Both the position numbers and the translations under genes were made by a program. This document shows, piece by piece, positions 7,602 to 14,867 of a stretch of 14,867 nt of DNA. Each line of letters begins with the position of its first letter. The first letter of the stretch is position 1. The notes beneath the pieces are model-generated. The model was not told the DNA's origin and searched no databases. It saw only the letters and a list, made by a program, of their open reading frames with translations. Origin of the DNA: Tetmemena sp. SeJ-2015. Taxonomy: Eukaryota > Ciliophora > Spirotrichea > Sporadotrichida > Oxytrichidae. The DNA lies in assembly GCA_027382625.1 (NCBI GenBank), contig JAJKFJ010024408.1, positions 1-14,867 on the forward strand. The letters are read 5' to 3'.

Positions 7602-8527
7602 AGGCACTCTAATTTTAAGTAAACTGTTGCATTAATCTTACCGAGCCTCATAGATTCTTTGATCTGCTGATAGAATTATCTCTGTATTTCAAATTCCCTC
7701 CCTAAGCTGCTACTAAGCCATCTATTTAACTTGGAGTATCTCATCTAGAACCTTTTCCTTTTCAAAGACATTAATTTAGTTTCTTTTTTTTGTTTTTATA
7801 ATTTGTGAATAATTGATCGTCTAACACACCCTCTTTCAATAGAGTTAAGAATTGTTGGCACATCTCCTTATCTTAAGTTTTCATTTTTGATTCTTATAAT
7901 TTGCATTCTTCCAAATCTTTGAGAATAAACTCTTGAGCCTATTTTAAATTCTCTTCTCTAACGAATTTGAAAATATCCTTAAATTTGGTGTTGAGATCTT
8001 TAAATACTGCATCAATAGTTTCATTTCTCTCGATCTTTAATGAAATTTTGTTTTGATAAATGTTCTTAAACACTAGTGAAGTTTGTTTCAAGCAAGCTAA
8101 GAGTTGAGATATGACTTTAAAGTCAATAGATCTGCTGAGTTCTTCTAAATTTTGCTTAGCAAGCAGTTCTTAGAATTTACTGATCTGCGATTTCTTAATT
8201 TGAATATCTCTCCAAGGATTCAATCCTCTAAGCGAAATCTAAGTTTTGAATGGTAAGTTGCTATACTGTCTTCGTATGCTATTTAGTTATGTCCTAGAAA
8301 TACTCTTGAGATTCCAGAATTTAATGAAGGCATTTAGTACAATAGACCTTAAACTATAAAAATTTTAAGTCAAAGTACTTTGTGTTTTGGTATTAGCTGT
8401 AGCACTTATAATTTCTACTCCGTTTTATGTAACTATAACAATGGAGATATTCACTCTAATAGAATTGATTGCACTCGTAGCAGGAAACAGTACCTATGGG
8501 ATCTGCTAAATCTAATTTCAAAGGCAT
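7602..8527 (-). pseudogene. Pseudogene C: family member with two or three frameshifts
   Basis: From ATG at 8527 the frame encodes a family-type N terminus with Cys16/19 (SCYEC) and Cys63/66 (YCTKC), then a coiled-coil-like stretch to about NQEIADQ, and runs out at TGA 8123. Family similarity resumes in the next frame near 8160-8185 (QELLAKQNLEELSRSIDFK) and continues to TGA at 7762. A second shift falls at or near an A8 run (7784-7791), after which NVFEKEKVLDEILQVKQMA is open. A third near 7695 would add about 30 codons ending close to 7603. The CxxC spacing is wider than in A, B, D and E. Several shifts in one copy, with none in four others, suggest decay. Sequencing error at the A8 run or programmed +1 frameshifting, known in Euplotes, are alternatives. 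Confidence 0.72.
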
Positions 8528-10090
8528 TTTGTTTAATATTATAATCATTATGCTTTCATCAAATTAATATACTCATAATAATTATACTTTGAAATTAAAT
8601 TAAAGTAGATTCTAATAATAATAAAAATCATGACATGAAGTTTGGTAGCAGTTTGCTCTCCTTCGTCTGCACTTAAATAGATTTAGAAACTAATAATTTT
8701 TATGAGAGACTCTATTGCAGTTTATAAAAGCTTAGCATTTACGCGTTGGAAACATTTTTTTTCTTTATTGTAAATCTAAGCTGTGTTCACTCGCACAAAT
8801 TTTAAATAATTTTAAGATCCTAGAATATCTAAAAATAGTTTAATTATATAAGATACTTTATCAGTAACTTTTGAATAAATTTTTCTTTAATTATTCAGAT
8901 AACTTATTCTCCAATAATTTCTCAAATATATTTTAAATATTCAATAATTTAATTTTCATTCTTTAAATATTTTTATAGAACCAAATCTTTATTATTACAT
9001 TAAATTATTTTTCATAATTTAATCTCTTAAAAATTTATTTAAAGCAATACTCTTAAATATAATATATTTATAATAAATTTGTTTTTAATTAATTAATTTC
9101 GATAATCATAGCCTTAATTATTACATTTAAATTCTCATTAATAAGTAATACCTTGAAATTATTAAGAAGCAAGTATACACAAAATCTAAAATTTAGACAT
9201 TTCTAATAACTTTATGAAAAATATTGAAACAGAGTTTTATCTAACACAACCACGATTTTAAATTTTTGCATTCTTAAATTATTTTATTAATTTTAAATGT
9301 TAATCCTAATTAAAATAAATTTTTTATTAAGCAATAGAAAGTGCTCTAACTAATTTGTGATTAGATGAAAATTTAATTACTGTTTTGACAAGGTTAAGCC
9401 ATCGTAATCATAGCATAAATTATAATGCATTATAGTATTTAATAAATATATCTATAATATTAAAAAAATTTAAAGTTTTTTTTTATTTATTTTCTTGCAC
9501 TTTTCATCTTGGAAAGTTTAATTTATCTAAATAAGGTTTTAATATTTAATTTGTATTTTTTATTATTTTAGTTTTAATAAATTTTATGAGAGTATGGAAT
9601 TTATATGGAAAATACAAAAATGAATTATAATTTTTGCGCAAGATCCTTCATAATAATTGAGAAATCAATTGCTGCTCAAAATAGTTAGAGCATAAATATT
9701 GGAAATTTGAAAATAAAATATTTCCTAATAGTACCTTTCTTAAAAATTATAAACTATATTAATATCTACTTTTTGCATTTGATTACAGTTCTCTGCAATC
9801 AGATATAGTGGTCACTTTCCTTATTAGTATCTAAATAAGGTCAATAATATTTCTGAATAGAATTCTGATGCACAAAATTTTTAATGATCCAATATAATAA
9901 TTAAAATTAACAGTTCTTAAATAATAAAAATATAAATTATCTTGTTTAGCTATCACTCTTTTAATAAATATCAGTATAGGAAACAATTTTATTTTCTAGA
10001 TTATTCACTATAATAGAATTTACCTAATTTTTTTAAATAAATTAAATTGAAAGAATTTTGAATAAAAATTAATTATTTTAATTAAATTAT
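8528..10090. other. Long AT-rich intergenic region, no gene seen
   Basis: About 1.5 kb between pseudogene C and gene E. Bases 8625-8760 are slightly GC-richer and partly resemble 5260-5330, which supports duplication of the C 5' flank. A short imperfect hairpin (tgattacag / ctgcaatca) lies near 9780-9803. Otherwise I see only AT-rich sequence. Confidence 0.5.
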
Positions 10091-10933
10091 TCAACTAAAG
10101 ACTCTTAATGCCATCAACTTGATTTACTAAATTTTATCGATGATTCTTTTTTTATCTTTGATTTTCTTTTCGTTGTATTCTTGAATAAATTAATTGTTAA
10201 ATATTTGAGTCTCGTTGACTCTTCCATCTTCAATAACTTCTTTAAATTCTTTCAAAAATTTATTTTGAAGCTATTTGAGCTTGCCTTCTTTCTTTTAGCT
10301 GGATTCTAAATCTGTTTTAATCTTCTATTCTACTTCAAACAATGTATTATCCAAGAATCTCTTTGTTGAAACTTTCAAATAAGATGCATTTAATTGGCCA
10401 CTATCTTTTGAGCTATCGAATTTTACAAGATCACAATGGATATGTTTTTAGTATAATTCCTTGATTTCTTGTGAGAGTTTTTTCATGCACAAGAATAGCT
10501 CAGAAATCTCCATATAATTAATAGCCTACACGAATTATACAACTTCATTATTTCCTATAATAGATTAATATTCTATGACTTGTATGCTTGATATTTCAAG
10601 TTTATCGGTCAAGCTACTTATGTCTTTATTTAATTGAGCAAGTAGGTTTTTTTAATCTTAAATTTAATGTTGAAGTTGAGAGATATCGCGCTTCTAATTT
10701 TGAAAAATTTTATTAAAAACTTAATTATTCTTTGTTAGCATATCATAGAAGCATTAATCGCAGAAAAGGCTTACTTCAATTTTATGGCACTCTGAATCAT
10801 CCAAGATCTTTTTTATCTCTTCAGTGCTCTTTGTAGCCATATAAATATTCATTTTATCAAATTACTTCTTGCACAAGGAGCAACATCCTTTCGCCCTATT
10901 TTCTGCTTATTCCAACTTGATCTAAAGAATCAT
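10091..10933 (-). CDS. Gene E: CxxC/CxxC zinc-finger-like coiled-coil protein, 280 aa
   Basis: Uninterrupted code-6 frame from ATG at 10933 to TGA at 10091-10093. The first knuckle is CCSLC (Cys18 and Cys21, with extra Cys17) and the second is FCDQC (Cys58 and Cys61). The N-terminal block ENRAKGCC is shared almost exactly with gene D, so E and D form a subfamily. Residues about 75-125 are coiled-coil-like (QLQHQIQDQKNLLAQLNKD). The family blocks LFLCMKKLSQEIKELYQK, VEQKIKTDLESSQKKEGKL and QEYNEKKIKDKK follow. It ends ALRVFS, unlike the KLL ending of the others. It has no intron, signal peptide or membrane segment. Gln is often TAA/TAG, for example the fourth codon. Gene D lies about 0.4 kb upstream in the same direction. 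Function unknown. Confidence 0.88.
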
Positions 10934-11341
10934 AATTATTTATATATTTATAGAGAAATATTTCATAAATTAATACAAAAATTAATTTAAATAAAGAAGC
11001 TTCCAAAAATTAGCTTTTAATAATTATAAACTTAAAAAATAGTATTAAGATAAAATAGATTTTAAAATTAATAAAATTAATACATCTCTATAATTTTATA
11101 AAAAATCCAAAGGGGGTGCTCCTGCACCCTCAACTACCATCTTTTAACCGAAATACACTATTTGAACTGAAATAGTGTCCTTACTCTGAAATTTACTCCC
11201 TCATAAAATTTAAAAATATATACTACCACACAAATAATATAGAGTTTTAAAAAAAAAGATATCTCACTTTATTATGTTTTTCCTACCTCAAATTCCAAAG
11301 ATTTAATTAAAATTTAAATAAAAATAGTTTAATTATATTAT
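10934..11341. other. Spacer between genes E and D with two hairpins
   Basis: AT-rich except for 11105-11210, which carries two perfect short hairpins and a block (about 11160-11215) that recurs in diverged form near 14645-14745. It serves as the 5' flank of gene E and the 3' flank of gene D. No TATA or other promoter motif can be singled out in this composition. Confidence 0.45.
11114..11178. repeat. Pair of perfect hairpins
   Basis: Hairpin 1: gggtgc (11114-11119), loop tcct, gcaccc (11124-11129). Hairpin 2: acactattt (11155-11163), six-base loop gaactg, aaatagtgt (11170-11178). They lie 25 bases apart in the E-D spacer. The function is unknown: they could be RNA structure in a 3' untranslated region or the remains of a mobile element. 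Confidence 0.7.
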
Positions 11342-12166
11342 TCAATTAAGTAGCTTGATAACCATTTATTTGACAAATTTAACTTTGTCGAGAGTACTCT
11401 TCCTATCTTTGATTTTCTTTTCATTATATTGTTAGAAAAATTAATTGGTAAATTGTTGAGCCTCATTTATTCCCTCTTCAATAACTTCTTCAAATTCTTT
11501 CATGAACTTAATTTGCAATTATTTGAGCTTGCTTTCTTTCTTTGAGCTGTTTTCTAAGTCGTGAGTAATCTTCTATTCGATCTCAGTCAATATATTGGTG
11601 AAGTAATTTTTCATAGAATCTTTTAAATTGGAGGCAATAATTTCACTGCTATCTTCCAAATCAGCATGGATATCTTTTGAGTATAGCTCCTTCATTTCTT
11701 GCTAGAGATCTTTGATGCAAATGTATAGATCCGAAAACTCCTGGAATTTGATTGCTTTCTTAAGTTATTCGATTTGCTTAGTTCCCAATATAGCCTAATA
11801 TTAACGTACTTGATTACTAGCCTCTTCAAGATTCTCCCTAATGCTTATTAAGTCTTTATTTAATTGAGTAAGCTAATTTTCTTAATATAGAACTTAAGTT
11901 TTAAGTTGAAAGATATGATTATCATGATCCTAATTGATCTGCATAAAATATTAATTTTTCTATGTGAGGTTATCATAGAGACATTCATTACAAATAAGTC
12001 TAACTTAAATTAGATAACTCTTCTATCCCTCCAAGAATTAAAATATCTCCTCCCTTTTCATTGAAGACTTATAAATATTCAGTTTATCGTAAAAAAACAA
12101 GCACTAAGAGCAACATCCTCTAGCCCTACTTTCAGCTGATGTCTGTAATTTTATATCAAGCACCAT
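11342..12166 (-). CDS. Gene D: CxxC/CxxC zinc-finger-like coiled-coil protein, 274 aa
   Basis: Uninterrupted code-6 frame from ATG at 12166 to TGA at 11342-11344. The knuckles are CCSQC (Cys19 and Cys22, with extra Cys18) and ICNEC (Cys59 and Cys62). The cysteine region is followed by a coiled-coil-like part (for example LYQENQLTQLNKDLISIREN, about residues 93-112) and the family blocks LYICIKDLQQEMKELYSK, EIEQKITHDLENSSKKESKL and QQYNEKKIKDRKSTLDKVKF, ending KQMVIKLLN. Gene E is the nearest relative, sharing the GCCS motif and the EDSS/DSS region. The start is supported because it aligns with the starts of A, B and E. It is the most upstream member of the minus-strand array, and no gene precedes it for about 0.8 kb. 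Base composition is GC-richer than the flanks, as expected of coding DNA here. Function unknown; zinc binding is inferred from the cysteines only. Confidence 0.9.
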
Positions 12167-12967
12167 CGCAATATATTTATTTATAAAAATATTTATAAAT
12201 TGATAATATTTGCCATTTACTTAGTTTAATGTTAAATATTCGGAAATTTGGTTAAAATTTAATCTTTAAAGGTTCTTTAAATTTAGATAAAAGTATTAAA
12301 AATTTAACTTGATATTAACTGCAGATAATTTCACTCTATTTTATTTGCTCGGTTAACTTAGTTAATTAAAAAAAAGAGTCTAAAAAATATCTAATGTTAA
12401 ATTTATATCTATAAACTATATTAAATTCAGTTTAAGGCATTATAAAAATTAATTAAATGATTGTTAGGATAAAATCCACATTTAATAAAATACCTATCTA
12501 ATTTTTACAAAATATTTTTTATATTTTTAAAATTAAATTTTGAAATTTCAAAAGATAAATTAAGTCTAATAAAATTTACACGAGTAACTAAAACAATTAT
12601 AAAAAGAAAATTATTCAGCATAAAGTCTAATTTTAATTTCTTTGAGAACATTATTTAGAATTTATAAATTAAATTAATGATTTATATTATGGCAATATCA
12701 TTTGTTTTAGTTTCATTATTTTATTTATTTGAGTAAATTTATAAATTAAAATTTAAGATTGTTTTATATAAAAATGATATTTTTTTTTTATAATTAGAGC
12801 CATTTGATTTGCTATATCCCAGTATAGCATAATCTAATGATTTAGATATTCTTGTATAAGATATCTCAATAAAAGAAATTCAATTTTTTTTTGAAATTGT
12901 TAGGTCATCTAATTTTTAATATTATAGTTTAGAATTAAATTTAAAGCAATGATTGGATCAATAATAA
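12167..12967. other. AT-rich region upstream of gene D, no gene seen
   Basis: Very AT-rich with many homopolymer runs. It presumably contains the promoter of gene D, but no element can be distinguished from background. Confidence 0.45.
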
Positions 12968-13237
12968 ATGAGGAGCTACATCTTCAAAGCATATAATAAG
13001 CCAGATCAGTTAAAACTTGCACGATACCAATCTAATAATAAATATGAAAATCTTCTTTAATATCTACATAGATCTCCTTAGTAACGAAATATGATGAGAA
13101 CAATCTTCTACTCCTTCTTCTAAATTATTCAAAACTTATAAATTCTAACTTTGTTCTAAAGCTCCTAAACAAAAATAGGAAGGAGATAAAATTCTTAGAT
13201 TTTTACTCTGAAGAGTATAATTATTATTTTAGTTTGA
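12968..13237 (+). CDS. Possible 89-aa hypothetical protein (code 6)
   Basis: The frame runs from ATG at 12968 to TGA at 13235-13237 with TAA/TAG as Gln, and an in-frame TGA lies a few codons upstream. The product starts MRSYIFKAYNKPDQLKLARY and ends SIIIILV. It is basic (Lys/Arg-rich) with a weakly hydrophobic middle (about residues 45-62). The first 45 codons have a protein-like mix of residues, but later codons are heavy in Ile, Leu and Gln, as noncoding AT-rich DNA would give. It would be the only plus-strand gene of the window. No relative is visible here and no domain is recognised. Confidence 0.28.
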
Positions 13238-13558
13238 TAAACTTTCACAGTCATAATTTTAACACATTTTATTCTAATTATTAAATTTATTATCTTCTTT
13301 TTTTTAATTCTCACCTATAATTGTTATGATTTATTTTTAAATTTTAAATTTTATGGCTATAACAACTCAGATGAAAGAGGGCTAGTTGAGATTAATTTAA
13401 ATATAGAAAAATGAAGTCCATAATTTATTTATGTTCACTTTTTATTGTTGAAAATTAAATTAAAATATGATGATGAAGATGAGGAGAACGGAATCTCAAA
13501 TATATTATTATACAAGAAAGGTGGAAATTTTTATTTATTTTTTATCAAGATCCTAATC
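13238..13558. other. AT-rich spacer
   Basis: No gene is seen. A GAT/GAA-type purine patch (about 13467-13490) falls in a plus frame that stays open from 13415 into the GC-richer island, but the frame has no ATG before 13559. Confidence 0.4.
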
Positions 13559-13729
13559 ATGATCATTTTGTCTTTGACACTTACTACAAGTTAATTTGGC
13601 GTCATGGATTTCATTAATGTCGAAAGTTGTAGTAATCTATCCAACCTGCACCTTGAAGAGCCAGCTCCTGTTCTGAGTCGATAGTTGATAGCAGTGAGAG
13701 ACGTTAACTCGTTGAAAGCGGCTAGGTGA
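13559..13729 (+). CDS. Possible 56-aa peptide at the start of a GC-rich island
   Basis: From ATG at 13559 to TGA at 13727-13729 in code 6. It starts with a short hydrophobic stretch (MIILSLTLTTSQFG) that could resemble a signal peptide, followed by a hydrophilic part including NLHLEEPAPVLSRQLIAV. The same frame is open without an ATG from 13415. The surrounding island (about 13590-13930) also has an open plus frame in another phase (about 13715-13970) and a roughly 100-codon open minus frame (about 13615-13920, containing STIDSEQELALQGAGWIDYY). Which of these, if any, is coding cannot be decided here. Confidence 0.2.
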
Positions 13730-13930
13730 CCTTCACTTCCTCTTCAACCCCTATTCCCAGAAGCTTGAGCTGCTTTCTAATCAGAGTTTTCTAACAATGA
13801 CCATGGCTAAGAGGGCCATCTTGCAGATTTCTTTCAGGGTTCCGCAACGCATGCCTCAACTACGACTGTTCACTATTGCAATCCGCTTGCCTCCTGGACT
13901 TCCAACATAGTTTAGCACAAATTTAAGTAC
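13590..13930. other. GC-richer island of unknown nature
   Basis: A sharply bounded block with near-balanced base composition inside AT-rich DNA, comparable with the cores at 4135-4410 and 6480-7050 but without sequence similarity to either by eye. No inverted ends are evident. Long open frames exist on both strands in code 6. It could be an exon or gene segment, an old insertion, or a noncoding RNA locus. Confidence 0.45.
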
Positions 13931-14867
13931 AGATGTCTTCTCCAAACTTTCTTATGTAATAAATTAAACTAAAATAAATATTTGTCCATTAAATTAAGCA
14001 AACGATTTCTTATCAGAATAAATTTGATAAAAAAATTTATATAAAATAAAATGAGTTTGCTCTTGAAGCAGTTCTAAAAGTTTTATCTCCAATAAATTAT
14101 AGTTCCCCCATTTCAAATTCTCATAAAGTTTTTATTACAGAAAATATTCCTGAGTTGAATTCTTGTACACAAATTTTAATGTTGTAAAAATATATAAAAT
14201 TACAATTGCTCGCATGCTAAAAATTATTTACAGATACTTTTCTTTTTATAAAATTCCAATTAATTTTTTAAATAATTTAATCTTCCTAATTTTTTTTAAC
14301 TATAATTGAATTCATCTCAAATTTAGAATATAGAATGATATGATTAGTATTTCGTGTATTAATTTTGTTAAAAATGAAATGTGCTTGAGTCCTATTCAGT
14401 GATAATCAATATATTACTTTTTATAATAAATGACTCTTAATTATAAATTTTATGAAAATAATTACTACAGCAAAAGTAACTTAACTTCCATATTTTTAAA
14501 ATTTAAATCGTGTGAGAGAAGTATTCAAGGCAAGTAAGGCATTCTTCCCGATCAGCTTAATCCAACTTCCATTAAAGTAGCATCCAGAAAGAACCCACAC
14601 TTACCTTTAACTGTTAATTCCTTAATTGAGAGTACCATATTTGAACTGAGATGTTGATCTTAATTGGACCTTCTACAAATTTTCAATTTTGACATTTTTC
14701 GTTTTCATTACATTGTTATGGAATGAGATTGCTCCCTCATTAAATTAAGAAGCATAATCAATTTTAAATATCATTAAATAAAATGTTGCTCGTTATAAGT
14801 ACTATATCTTCATGCTTACATCTTATTATATATTTATTCATTCTATAATTAAAAAATAGGTAAAAAT
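13931..14867. other. AT-rich right end with a small GC-richer patch and a repeat copy
   Basis: No gene is seen. A slightly GC-richer patch spans about 14510-14640. The words atatttgaactgagat... (from about 14648) and ttgctccctcattaaatta (about 14730-14748) match atttgaactgaaat and ttactccctcataaaattt of the E-D spacer (11160-11210), in the same order but spaced further apart. This suggests a dispersed repeat with an internal insertion or deletion. Confidence 0.4.

Noticed and set aside
8165..8182. A tiny GT...AG intron that would repair the first frameshift of copy C
   Set aside because: The only GT...AG that fits is about a dozen bases, shorter than any known ciliate intron, and the other shifts would remain.
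9780..9803. Imperfect hairpin as a regulatory site
   Set aside because: A single short stem with a mismatch in AT-rich DNA, with no gene close by. Chance is sufficient.
1..14867. Telomeric repeats (C4A2 or C4A4 type)
   Set aside because: No run of such repeats is present, so there is no sign of a chromosome end in this window.

Overview
The window looks like nuclear DNA of a ciliate that reads TAA and TAG as glutamine and uses only TGA as stop (NCBI code 6, as in Tetrahymena, Paramecium and Oxytricha). The evidence is internal. With that code, four minus-strand reading frames of 274-280 codons open from ATG to TGA and align with one another along their whole length. With the standard code they break into short pieces. 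The DNA is very AT-rich, no introns are apparent, and no telomere repeats are seen. The genus cannot be fixed from the sequence. Transposon-like inserts in and next to genes would fit germline (micronuclear) DNA, but that is inference.

Layout. The core is a one-directional array of one gene family, all on the minus strand: gene A (1243-2073), pseudogene C' (about 3754-5130), gene B (5595-6428), frameshifted pseudogene C (about 7602-8527), gene E (10091-10933) and gene D (11342-12166). The intact members encode proteins of about 275 residues: an N-terminal pair of CxxC knuckles (probably one zinc site), then a glutamine/lysine/glutamate-rich, mostly helical and partly coiled-coil body. I do not recognise the family, and its function is unknown. 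A resembles B, E resembles D, and C resembles C'. The order A-C' / B-C, with partly alignable spacers, points to a segmental tandem duplication.

Inserts. Three inserts sit on this array. A roughly 985-bp element with terminal inverted repeats and a possible 7-bp target duplication (2084-3068) begins a few bases upstream of gene A's ATG. A GC-richer block of about 600 bp (about 6475-7062), flanked by a near-identical direct repeat, begins about 30 bases upstream of gene B's ATG. A 527-bp element with 80-bp inverted repeats and a GC-rich core (4004-4530) splits pseudogene C'. Genes A and B therefore each have a different insert at their 5' edge.

Flanks. The left end (1-1242) and right end (12167-14867) are AT-rich, with a few GC-richer islands and weakly supported code-6 reading frames (333-743 minus, 12968-13237 plus, 13559-13729 plus). 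No rRNA, convincing tRNA, CRISPR array or bacterial-type operon signal was seen.
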